This document shows positions 37,241-46,547 of a DNA stretch of 60,000 nucleotides, piece after piece. Source of the stretch: Adiantum capillus-veneris (Eukaryota > Streptophyta > Polypodiopsida > Polypodiales > Pteridaceae); NCBI GenBank assembly GCA_014529385.2, contig CM043945.1:154350741-154410740 (forward strand). The letters are read 5' to 3'. The notes beneath the pieces are model-generated. The model was not told the DNA's origin. It was given only the letters and a program-made list of their open reading frames with translations, and did not search any database. The first letter of the stretch is position 1, and each line of letters starts with the position of its first letter. Made by a program: the position numbers and the translations under genes.

Positions 37241-38359
37241 GCCAGTTTTAGGATCCAACTGTAATTTTGACCATACAGGGGTGTTCACAGTGTCACAGAG
37301 ATCCTAAATCTTCTTTTAAAATTGAATTTGGACTCATTTTGACCATTCTAAACTACATTTCACTATTTTGGCCATAATTTCCACAAATGGTATGGGATTG
37401 GAAAATTTTTTATATCAAAACATAGCCTGAGAGCGACACTACAGATCTTAGAGCAAAACTTGAACTAAATGTATGACTTTCGCAAGCGTTTAGGTCAACT
37501 TTGAAAAAAAACGTTGTTTAAGGCCTCAAAATGCATCCGCAAGTCAGGTGTGTCTAAAACCGACAGTTTGGAAGAATTGTGAGAAAACGGTCACGGTTTT
37601 GAACATTGTTTTGACTTTTCCCTAGGAGAGGGGCTAGTGAGCCATAAGCGAGGTCATCGGCTAGAGTCAACCCAGGCTTCAGAACAGATCGCTCAATTCG
37701 ACCTAGAGTGGACACGAGTGCATGTGAGATTTTCATCATCGAAAAGGTGAAATTTGAAAACAGATTTGGTCTCTAGGCCTTCTAATTAACCATTAAAGAC
37801 TGCTAAGTTAGCAGATTGAAATTATCTTTTGGGAAAACCATTGGTCACCCGCTGGAAGGTGTAAAAACAAACCGCGGCCTAGTGTAAAATTGAGAGTCAG
37901 TTCCGAGCCCACAGAACAAGTGTGGCCGTCAAAGGCACATCAAGAATTTTTGCATTCATTGTGAAAAAGTTTGTCAGCTAAATAGAATTTTACAGATTGT
38001 CTGCTAAAGTGAGCACAGGTTAGCTTGACTCATTACGAAGGGAGCAGTCGTTGCAGTATAGTGGTAAGTTGCATAACTTATCACAGTGCTTCCAGTAGAT
38101 CGAGGCCTGCTAAAAAGCTCTAGGCAAAGCAAGCAGCCAGACAAGTCAGTATCAGCCTTGGCAAGCAAGGGAGCTAAGAAGTTCAAGCAGTGCAACCAAA
38201 GCCCAGTTCAGAAAACTGAGAGATTAAGGCATCCACAAAAGCTGAAGGACCTCAAGCAAAAAAGACCGACACAAGGGTGCTAATAATTTTTATTAGCATT
38301 GAGGCAAGCAATTAGAGCTATCACTGAACAGGTACAACAAGGGAGTTAAGACAAAAGCA
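37241..38359 (+). other. leader of the Tat-type element before the Gag-like frame
   Basis: No palindromes and no convincing long frame. A 65-codon frame (38,086-38,283) is Lys/Gln-rich and ends 76 bp before the Gag-like start; it may be an upstream open frame or decayed N-terminal coding sequence. Confidence 0.4.
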
Positions 38360-39256
38360 ATGGCGTCTCAAAGGAATCAGACTAGCCTAGATAAAGCCTC
38401 AAGTACATCCACAGAAATTACAAGAGAGCAAATTTGGATCTATCTGATTGGCCAGTACAAAGGACTGCCATGCTATGAGGATGTCAATCAGAATTTGTAC
38501 ATCAAGACAAAGAAAGATACAGAGGAAACTCGGACATCTCAGTATGTGAAAGTTGAAACAGCGAAGAATGTACTACACCCACATCCAGATTTCATGGAAG
38601 ACTGTCTGGGATCAATTTACATGAGGCATGGAAAATACATCGACAATGAGATAGAAATTTTGTACAAGGATCAACTTACAAAACTCTACGCATATCCTCC
38701 AAGTATTTTTCTGTACAAAGCTCAAGATGGGAAAAGGAATATTGGTACCCTCTATGTAGATGAGGACGGTCGCTACTACAAAGCTGCCACAAATCATGAA
38801 GTTCCTACAGAGAGTAACCAATATTTTGCAACTGAAGTATTTGGATCAAGAGGGGAAGACTACAAATCTGAAGGTGGTAATGTTTATCATCTAGTCATGG
38901 CTTTACCTCTTGATATGCAGCTAGAAGAGTTAACAACTACGGCTGTCACTGCACAAATGAGTGTCACAACACAAGGCACAACATGGAAAGACATGGCACA
39001 AGTCTCGTACACCGCACCAGCACAAGGCAAAGCACAAACACACCAAATTGCAGAAACAGGGAATACGCCGGAAGTACCAGCTATGAAGATAGCACAACTT
39101 CAAAAAGAACTAGCTCGGTCTCAAGAGCTACTTAACAAAGCACAAGAAGTCATATCATCAGGCATTAAACAGATGCCAACATTAGATATGGAACCCTCTT
39201 GGATGGGGGGAGTTCAAACTCAACAAAGAGACCCTATCTCTTCAAGAGTGGGATGA
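38360..39256 (+). CDS. Gag-like / unknown protein 1 of the Tat-type element
   Basis: 298 residues from the first Met after the leader. No family is recognised. Visible features are a compact N-terminal domain rich in Tyr and Lys (IWIYLIGQYKGLPCYEDV, residues about 31-48; YKAATNHEVP about 155) and a helical, probably coiled-coil stretch near the C-terminus (IAQLQKELARSQELLNKAQE, about 245-264). Position between leader and the zinc-knuckle region suggests the capsid-like part of Gag. The next frame (39,199-39,882) overlaps its end, consistent with one ancestral protein broken by a frameshift. Confidence 0.55.
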   Translation: MASQRNQTSLDKASSTSTEITREQIWIYLIGQYKGLPCYEDVNQNLYIKTKKDTEETRTSQYVKVETAKNVLHPHPDFMEDCLGSIYMRHGKYIDNEIEILYKDQLTKLYAYPPSIFLYKAQDGKRNIGTLYVDEDGRYYKAATNHEVPTESNQYFATEVFGSRGEDYKSEGGNVYHLVMALPLDMQLEELTTTAVTAQMSVTTQGTTWKDMAQVSYTAPAQGKAQTHQIAETGNTPEVPAMKIAQLQKELARSQELLNKAQEVISSGIKQMPTLDMEPSWMGGVQTQQRDPISSRVG

Positions 39257-40646
39257 AGAAGTCCAATTTTACAAGAAGCAGTGTCCTTTTCAGGAGCCCA
39301 AGTCAAGAAGCATTGGAAGATGCCAAGTCGGAGGAGAGACCACAGGAAATTCACAATGCCAAATGTAGAAGGTCAAGTCAAGATGTCATTGTGGTGGAGA
39401 AATACGGTAGGCACTATGAAATAGCCGATGTGAAAAATATGGATGAGTTTACCATTTGTGGGCACCCTGTAAGTCACATACTTGGACCCCGTCCAAAAGC
39501 ACCATCCAGGGAAACAAAAAACAAAGATTCAGTTCGATCTTCACCCTCGGTGCAAACCTTGCCAAAATCAACTCGAAAACATAGCCCTAAGGCTATGCAA
39601 AAGCCCCAAGTCAAAGACCATACGCTGATGGAAGAATTAGCATTACGACTGCTAGAAAGAATGGATAGTGATTTGATCTTGTATGCAAGCAATAATGGAA
39701 TCTATTTTGAGCTTCTCAAGGACAAGACCATGGAGGATAAAGAGACGAAGCCAGTGGATACACCTAAGTCAGTCGTAATCTACAGGTACATGCATGTAAC
39801 TCAGATGTCTTATTTGTATCGAGATACCATAGGAAATCATTATCAACAGTGCCTCGTCCAAATAATGCAAATGCTGAGATAGAGGCATATTGCAACTAGT
39901 GTGCCATCAGTCATTTAATCAAGGACTGCCCAACAAAGCTCTACCTGGAAAAGAAGAAGCAACAAGCCAAAAGCAAAGTTCATACAGTGACAACAAGGGA
40001 ATGGAAGAAAGAATCCCCAATGAGATCTCCGGAAAAGAAGCAGATCTTGTCGCAGAGAACAAAAGATAGGCTCAAGACACAGTTTCTTGAAGTCAAGGGT
40101 GTCAACGACATTATCATAGAGAATCAGGCTTTCAAAAAAGATCAATTGAATTAGCTGATTCAAGATCGCTTAAATAACCTGAGTGAGGACAAGTCAAAGC
40201 ATCCACAAGGTGATGAAGATGAAGCTTGCAGTTCAAGGTTCGAGAGCAAACGAAGCCAAGATTCTGAAGATGGTAAGTCAACCCAAGAAGATGTGGTAGA
40301 GGTAACATCAAATCTTAGTGCCACGTCACAAGCGGAAGGCATGCAAGAAAAGTCAACGAATGAAGTTGAAATTCCACAAGGAAATTCCTCTACTTTGGAA
40401 TCTGCAGTGGTGGTTAAAGAAATCAAAGACCAGCAGAAGCTAAAAGACGATGTAGCTGAAGTCTTAGAACCCACCGAAGAACAGGAAATGACCGACTCCA
40501 AGATTGACTACCAAGGACAAGCAATGCAGGATATGAATGAATATTTTCAAACAGAGACTCTACAAGAACCCATCGAGCAATGTGAACCAAAGGCCACGGC
40601 GATCGTTGCATCAGAAGAAGAGAGTCAACCTCAACATCCTGCTGCA
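39199..40646 (+). pseudogene. Gag-like protein of the Tat-type element, C-terminal part, broken
   Basis: A 227-codon frame (39,199-39,882) is rich in Lys, Ser and Pro. Shifted by one frame follows an apparent zinc knuckle at 39,890-39,931: Cys-x2-Cys-x3-His-x4-Cys (CAISHLIKDC), with a TAG between the first two Cys. After further stops the frame reopens at about 40,293 as an acidic Glu/Gln/Ser-rich stretch. It runs unbroken into the copia insertion at 40,647 and resumes at about 46,113. The knuckle has three residues between Cys2 and His, one fewer than canonical CCHC, so its identity is probable and not certain. Confidence 0.55.
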
Positions 40647-40838
40647 TGTTGGGGTATAAAGCCCAATGTGGTCGCCCAGGTAAGTGGGCGGGCCACCAGG
40701 TATGTACACATGTTCTTTTGTAAAAACCTAATAAGAACTCACTATGCTCTACACATTACAGTAGAGCGAGTTCACCATATCGTCATGCTTTTCTTCTCGC
40801 ACTCTCTCTCGCGTCGCACTTCCGCTCGTACTCCTTCA
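40647..40838 (+). repeat. 5' LTR of copia
   Basis: 192 bp, TGTTGGGGTATAAAGCCC to CTCCTTCA. Near-identical to 45,917-46,107. Short LTRs of this size are usual for copia elements. Confidence 0.93.
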
Positions 40839-40840
40839 AC

Positions 40841-40852
40841 TGGTATCAGAGC
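40841..40852 (+). other. copia primer binding site
   Basis: TGGTATCAGAGC, two bases after the 5' LTR; complementary to plant initiator Met tRNA. Confidence 0.9.
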
Positions 40853-41921
40853 TCAGATCGAGGCTTGGGGTAGCACTGCAGGAGACTAGAGTCACCAGCT
40901 CAGATTGGAGTGAAATTCGACAAGCAAAGACACGGCCCCAAATCCTGTGGGATGGCCCTAAGGGCTCGGTGTTCTCATAATTTCATTCTGAGGTCATCTC
41001 GGCCACCGTTCGGCTTCGACAAAGGTCTGTGCAGGCCATTTTTGACTACATGGTCTCGGCGGGTGCAGATCTGACTTTGCAAATTTGGGGTTTTTGGCCT
41101 ACAACTGCAGGTGCTGAGGATATCGACACTCCCAAAGTGTTGATTTGTGGCTGTCTACACATCGAAGGATGGCTCACAGTTCTTGGAGGCATGTCACATA
41201 CGACACGGGTGCATCTACACACAGACTGTAGGCGACATCCACTAGTTCATCAGGTAGTTTGTGTTTGCTGCTTGATATTCCAGATTTCATCCTGACATTG
41301 CAGGTACTTCCACATGGGATGTATTGTCAGAGATGATGTATATGTGTTGAGGGTTTGCTGGTTGTGAGTCACGCCGCAAACAGCCGCCGCAGCTGTTACA
41401 GCATACAGTGGGAAATTTGTGGATGTATGACTTTGTGGGAAGTCTATGTACTGTCAGATTTACTGCAGCCTTTGTTGAGGGTCGAGTGAGGTTTTATTGA
41501 GCTGGGGGATTCTCGAATGTTGAGATCCTTTCGGTGATACAGGTCTTGGAGCGATCCCTCGAGCACCCTTAGATAGGCAGCTAGGATGTATTGACTGTGA
41601 GTTAGACAGTTGGGATTGCATCTTTGCTTTACTGCCGTTGAGGCATTGTCGCAGTCTATGCTTACAGGACAGTGACAGGATAGTCAGGATAGTACAGGTG
41701 CAGGACAGGTTTACCCACAGCTTACAGTGTTAGAGAGACAGTGGTTTTTTGAGTTGTTTTTTGGTCTGTTTTTAGTACACAAAGGAGACTTTGCCAAAAT
41801 TTATGCAGAATCTGAAGCTTTCTTGGTTCATTTGACAGGTTGATATTGGTTCAGAGGTCAGTTTACAGGGGAAACTCTGCCGAATTTTTCCCAGGAAAGT
41901 AAACTACTATGAAGCGTAGCT
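40853..41921 (+). other. copia leader
   Basis: About 1.07 kb between PBS and the Gag start, without a recognisable coding domain. This is long for a copia leader. Confidence 0.6.
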
Positions 41922-42551
41922 ATGGCTGGATCACAGGACACTGCTCTTTACAATATCAAGAAGCTGGATGGAACCAATTTCCTATTGTGGAAGAAGCAGA
42001 TTTGTCACGTGTTGGTACAAAGGAAGAAGATAAAACCTATAAATCTCAAGGGGATAAAACCAGAAGATATGGACGAAGATGAATGGAGCGAAATGGATGA
42101 ATTGGCACTTTCTACCATTATGTTGACTTTTGTAGAAAGCGTTTACTTCAATGTAGCAGACGAGATGTCGGATTATCAAGCATGGTTAAAGCTGAGTGAT
42201 CTTTATGAGAAGCAGAGTGCAGCTTCACAGGTATACTGGCTTAAGAAGCTTGTTGACTTGAAGATGAAGGAAGGGACACCTATGTCCAATCATCTGAATG
42301 AATTCAACACAATCTATAGTCAGTTGTCAGCTCAAGGTGTCAAGTTTGATGAACCTGTTAGAGCTATGTTCCTGTTGATCACATTGCCGGAAAGTTGGGA
42401 CACTTTTCGCACAGCTTTGAGTAATTCTGCACCTCCAGATGGTTTGAACATAGCAGGTGTAGAAGGAAGTCTGCTTACTGAAGAAACCAATAGAAAGACA
42501 ATGGACAAAGGCAAAGGAACAGCCTTAGTTGTCAGGGGAAGGACCAAATAA
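41922..42551 (+). CDS. copia Gag
   Basis: 209 codons, starting MAGSQDTALYNIKKLDGTNF: the LDGTNFLLWKK opening is typical of the Gag (UBN2-type) domain of plant copia elements. SDYQAWLKLSDLYE, VYWLKKLVDLKM and LLITLPESWDTF follow in the family's order. It stops at TAA (42,549) after KGKGTALVVRGRTK. The same frame continues past the stop into the Lys/Arg linker and the CCHC knuckle, so the TAA lies within what is normally one polyprotein. It may be a point mutation or, less likely, a readthrough site. Confidence 0.9.
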   Translation: MAGSQDTALYNIKKLDGTNFLLWKKQICHVLVQRKKIKPINLKGIKPEDMDEDEWSEMDELALSTIMLTFVESVYFNVADEMSDYQAWLKLSDLYEKQSAASQVYWLKKLVDLKMKEGTPMSNHLNEFNTIYSQLSAQGVKFDEPVRAMFLLITLPESWDTFRTALSNSAPPDGLNIAGVEGSLLTEETNRKTMDKGKGTALVVRGRTK

Positions 42552-45500
42552 AAGTACAAAGGTGGAAAGAGGAATCAGTCTCGTAGCAAGTCCCGCAATG
42601 CTAAAGGCAAGAGTGACATAGAATGCTACCATTGTGGCAAGAAGGGTCACATGAAAAGAGACTGTAGAGAATGGAAAGCAGAAAAAGGCAAAGAGAAAGC
42701 TGAAGACCATGGTGAGAAGAACAAGTCCTCAGTGAAGATTCAAGAAATAAATGTGACAAACACTGTTGCAGAGGATGACAGTCTAGTGTCAGGAGACATC
42801 TACTTCTTGAAGAATACAATGGACTCAGCTCTTCTTACAGCATCTGATGGAAATGCACTGAGTGACTGGATTATAGACTCAGGGGCATCACTTCATGTGT
42901 CTCCAAACAAGGAGTGGTTTACCTCTTATGTGACCACTAAAGATCATGTTCGGCTAGGCAATGGGCAGACATGTGAGATCTTAGGTGTTGGAGATGTTCA
43001 GTTGAAGTTTCAAAATGGCTCTTCTTTCACGCTGAAGAATGTGAGACATGTTCCCGCAATTACAAAGAGCTTGATCAGCACAGGTTTACTTGATGATGCT
43101 GGCTACATCACCACTTTTGGATGGAACATGTGGAAGATATCCAAGGGTTCTATGACAGTAGCACATGGAGTAAAGTCTGGAGGACTTTACATGATTTATG
43201 TATCAAATGTCTCTAAAAATGTAATCAATGTAACCGAGCAACCGAACGTTTCTTTGTGGCATAGCCGGTTAGGACATATGTCCAAGAAGGGAATGGAAAG
43301 CTTGTCTCGTTCTGGTTATTTGCCTGGCTTTTCATTTAATGATTTTGAATTCTGTGAACATTGTCTGTATGGTAAGCAAACACAGCAGCCACATAAGCAT
43401 AGAAGCAGTAGAAGAGATACACAGTTGGCACTTGTTCATAGTGATTTGTGTGGACCTATGCCTAACCTATCTCTAGGGGGAGCTTCTTACTTTATGACAT
43501 TTATAGATGATTACTCGAGGAAAGTATGGGTTTACTTTCTCAAGCACAAGGATGAAGCGTTTAGTGTTTTCAAAACGTTTGTGGCCTTTCAGGACTTTTG
43601 TGAGTCAAAAGGTATAAAACGTGAACTTACTGCTCCTTACAATCCTCCTCAAAATGGTGTTGCTGAGAGGATGAATAGGACCATACAAGAGAAGGTCAGA
43701 AGTATGTTGTCTAATGTACAACTGCCAAATGGGTTTTGGGCTGAAGCTGTATCAACAGCTGTTCATCTTGTAAATAGATCTCCTAGCAAGGTTTTGCAGA
43801 AGGATTCAGTGCCAGAGATGGTATGGTCAGGCAAAATGCCCTCATACAAGCATCTCAGAGTCTTTGGCTGTGAGGCATATACTCACGTTACAAAGGAATT
43901 TAGGAACAAACTTGAGCCAAAGAGTAGAAAGTGCATCTTTCTAGGCTATGGTAATTCTGGTGAGATGGGGTACAGACTTTGGGATCCCGAATCCAGAAAG
44001 GTTGTCCGCAGCAATGATGTTCACTTTAATGAATCCAAATATCATTCTAAACCAGAGAGGGTTGAGGAGATTAGAAGAGTTGTCTTCCAAGAAGATGGAC
44101 ATGCACGTGCAAGACAAAATGTCAGGGCTCAAGAGGAGCAAGGACAGGATAGAGTGGAACCACAGGTTGTGGCTGAGCTTGAGCCACCTATTGTGCGTAG
44201 ATCTGGACGTGTCACGCGACCTCTTGATAGGTTTGTTCCATCTATGAACTATGTCATGTTGACTGATTGCAATGAGCCTTCATGTTACAAGGAAGCAGTG
44301 CAAATGAAGGACTCCGGGAATTGGCAATTGGCCATGCAGTCAGAGATGACAGCTCTGCATAAAAACAAGACATGGAAGCTAGTTAAATTACCACAGGGCA
44401 AAAAGGCTCTACCTTGTAAATGGGTTTACAGGTATAAGATCACCGCTCATGATAGTCAGCCAAAGTACAAAGCAAGGCTTGTTGCCAAGGGCTTTAAGCA
44501 AGAACAAGGCATTGACTTTGATGAAGTCTTCTCTCCGGTGGTCAAGATGACTACATTGAGATGCTTTCTTGCATTGGTTGCCATATTAGATTTGGTGTTG
44601 CACCAAATGGATGTCAAGACAGCGTTCTTGCATGGTGATTTAGATGTGGAAATTTACATGCAGCAACCAGAAGGGTTTGTTGAGAAAGGCAAGGAAGATT
44701 GGGTATGCCAGTTGTTAAAGAGTCTTTATGTCTTAAAACAATCACCGAGGGCATGGTACCATAAATTCCACAAGTTTATGCTTTCTCAAGGCTACAAATG
44801 TAGTGAGTTCAATCATTGTCTATATACAAAGAAGGCTAAGGATGGTAGTTGGCTGATCCTTATTTTGTATGTGGATGACATGTTGATTGCTGGCAAGCAC
44901 TTGGAAGAAATTTCAGCTTTGAAGTCAAAGATGGCAAAATCGTTTGACATGAAAGACATGGGTGAGGCAAGTCATATACTTGGTATGCGCATTGAGAGAG
45001 ACAGATCAAAGAAGTTGATTTGGTTATCTCAAACAGAGTATATTGACAAGGTTTTGCAACGTTTCAATATGGAGACGGGAAAGGCACTGAGTGTTCCATT
45101 GCCACCATATGTGAAACTTAGCAAACAAGATTGTCCTGTGTTTGAGGAAGAACAGGCTGAAATGGATAAGATTCCATATGCGTCTGCAGTGGGTAGTTTG
45201 ATGTATGCAATGCTTGCTACTCGCCCAGACATTGCATTTGCAGTGGGAGTAGTAAGTCAATGCATGTCAAACCCAGGCAAGAAACATTGGGAGGCAGTGA
45301 AAGGAATATTGAGATACCTGAAAGCTACAAAGAGTATGCGTATATGCTATGGGAGTCGGGAGCTAAGTGTAAAGGGTTTTACAGACTCAGATTATGCAGG
45401 TGACTTAAACAACCGAAGGTCTACGTCAGGGTATGTCTTTACATTGGCTGGTGGAGCAGTATCATGGCATTCTAGATTACAAGATTGTGTTACTCAGTCT

Positions 45501-45827
45501 ACTACAGAGGCTGAATATGTTGCAGCATCAGAGGCATGCAAAGAATCAATTTGGATTAATCGACTAGTAACAGATTTGGGAATCAAAGAAGAGATGCCTG
45601 TGTTATATTGTGATAGTCAAAGTGCTATACAATTGGCTCGCAATCCAGTTTATCACTCAAAGACAAAGCATGTGGATGTGAAGTATCATTTCATCAGGGT
45701 AATGCTCGAGGATAAGCAACTTCAGCTTGTCAAAGTTCACACTACAGAAAATCCTGTTGATCTACTTACAAAAGGACTTCCCTCAGAGAGCTTTGCGCAT
45801 TTTCGCAAGCAGTTAGGTGTAGGGTAG
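42552..45827 (+). CDS. copia pol: zinc knuckle, protease, integrase, RT, RNase H
   Basis: Open from the TAA at 42,549 to 45,827 in the same frame as Gag; the first Met is at 42,651 (1,058 residues). In order: knuckle CYHCGKKGHMKRDC (42,625-42,666); protease WIIDSGASLHV (about 42,867); integrase HHCC (LWHSRLGHMSKKG ... CEHCLYGKQ, 43,255-43,380); first Asp (HSDLCGPMP, about 43,437) and Glu region (PPQNGVAERMNRT, about 43,645). RT follows with KTAFLHGDLDVEIYMQQPEG, SLYVLKQSPRAWY (Val where Gly is usual) and YVDDMLIAG (about 44,868). RNase H has DSDYAGD, TTEAEYVA and DSQSAIQLA. Between VFKTFVAFQ and DFCESKG (junction about 43,593) about 26 residues are missing, including the second catalytic Asp. 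Confidence 0.93.
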   Translation, partial: KYKGGKRNQSRSKSRNAKGKSDIECYHCGKKGHMKRDCREWKAEKGKEKAEDHGEKNKSSVKIQEINVTNTVAEDDSLVSGDIYFLKNTMDSALLTASDGNALSDWIIDSGASLHVSPNKEWFTSYVTTKDHVRLGNGQTCEILGVGDVQLKFQNGSSFTLKNVRHVPAITKSLISTGLLDDAGYITTFGWNMWKISKGSMTVAHGVKSGGLYMIYVSNVSKNVINVTEQPNVSLWHSRLGHMSKKGMESLSRSGYLPGFSFNDFEFCEHCLYGKQTQQPHKHRSSRRDTQLALVHSDLCGPMPNLSLGGASYFMTFIDDYSRKVWVYFLKHKDEAFSVFKTFVAFQDFCESKGIKRELTAPYNPPQNGVAERMNRTIQEKVRSMLSNVQLPNGFWAEAVSTAVHLVNRSPSKVLQKDSVPEMVWSGKMPSYKHLRVFGCEAYTHVTKEFRNKLEPKSRKCIFLGYGNSGEMGYRLWDPESRKVVRSNDVHFNESKYHSKPERVEEIRRVVFQEDGHARARQNVRAQEEQGQDRVEPQVVAELEPPIVRRSGRVTRPLDRFVPSMNYVMLTDCNEPSCYKEAVQMKDSGNWQLAMQSEMTALHKNKTWKLVKLPQGKKALPCKWVYRYKITAHDSQPKYKARLVAKGFKQEQGIDFDEVFSPVVKMTTLRCFLALVAILDLVLHQMDVKTAFLHGDLDVEIYMQQPEGFVEKGKEDWVCQLLKSLYVLKQSPRAWYHKFHKFMLSQGYKCSEFNHCLYTKKAKDGSWLILILYVDDMLIAGKHLEEISALKSKMAKSFDMKDMGEASHILGMRIERDRSKKLIWLSQTEYIDKVLQRFNMETGKALSVPLPPYVKLSKQDCPVFEEEQAEMDKIPYASAVGSLMYAMLATRPDIAFAVGVVSQCMSNPGKKHWEAVKGILRYLKATKSMRICYGSRELSVKGFTDSDYAGDLNNRRSTSGYVFTLAGGAVSWHSRLQDCVTQSTTEAEYVAASEACKESIWINRLVTDLGIKEEMPVLYCDSQSAIQLARNPVYHSKTKHVDVKYHFIRVMLEDKQLQLVKVHTTENPVDLLTKGLPSESFAHFRKQLGVG

Positions 45828-45916
45828 TACATCACTTCTCTACATCTCTTGTATATTAGCTTGTATAGTAGCTTCTCTCACACTTAAAGTACCACATTGG
45901 ACTTTAAGTGGGAGGT
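45828..45916 (+). other. copia 3' UTR and polypurine tract
   Basis: A short untranslated stretch ending in AAGTGGGAGGT (45,906-45,916) directly before the TG of the 3' LTR, the typical copia plus-strand primer. Confidence 0.85.
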
Positions 45917-46107
45917 TGTTGGGGTATAAAGCCCAATGTGGTCGCCCAGGTAAGTGGGCGGCCGCCAGGTATGTACACATGTTCTTTTGTAAAAACCTAA
46001 TAAGAACTCACTATGCTCTACACATTATAGTAGAGCAAGTTCACCATATCGTCATGCTCTTCTTCTCGCACACTCTCTCGCGTCGCACTTCCGCTCGTAC
46101 TCCTTCA
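45917..46107 (+). repeat. 3' LTR of copia
   Basis: 191 bp, TGTTGGGGTATAAAGCCC to CTCCTTCA, followed by the duplication CTGCA. Confidence 0.93.
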
Positions 46108-46112
46108 CTGCA

Positions 46113-46547
46113 CAAGCTTCAAAAGATTTCCAAGAAGAAAAGTCACCATTGAATGACCTTCAAGTGCTAGAGAAAGTAAATAGAGACAGAGAGCTTGTGA
46201 AATCTTAAATGATGGTCATCACGACTAGCTCTCAAGAAAGCTAGCCTACTACCGCTTCAAGATTATCGGTTGTCGACAAAGGCAAAAGCCAAATGAGCCC
46301 ACAAATGTCCTACCAACAGAAGCAGTCCCTTAAATCAGAGTCTTCAATCCAACCCAAAAAAGTTCAAGAGAGCGCTTCTACATCAACTGACCAGAGTGCT
46401 TCCACATGAAAGGTAGACTCCAAAGAAAAATTTTCAACTGAAATACCCTACACTGCGAGTCACCTCCGCCAAAGGTTTTCAAAGGTCTACATTAAAGCTG
46501 AAGAAATAAAGGTCAAGGACCCAATATGGGTAAATGATCCTAGCCAA
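46113..46547 (+). pseudogene. Gag-like region of the Tat-type element, resumed after copia
   Basis: Continues the frame cut at 40,646 for about 30 acidic/basic codons to a stop at about 46,206. Further Lys/Ser/Gln-rich stretches lead to 46,547, with several stops. The reading frame before and after the copia insertion matches across the CTGCA site, so copia hit coding or formerly coding sequence. Confidence 0.55.

Larger units (their letters stand above)
40647..46107 (+). mobile_element. Ty1/copia retrotransposon nested in the Tat-type element
   Basis: Complete structure: 192-bp and 191-bp LTRs starting TGTTGGGG and ending CCTTCA, a CTGCA duplication on both sides (40,642-40,646 and 46,108-46,112), an initiator-Met PBS, a PPT, and a gag-pol in copia order (Gag, knuckle, protease, integrase, RT, RNase H). 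The LTRs differ at about five bases and one indel, so this is a young insertion and the latest in the nest. The reading frame has one stop after Gag and an in-frame loss within integrase. Confidence 0.95.
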
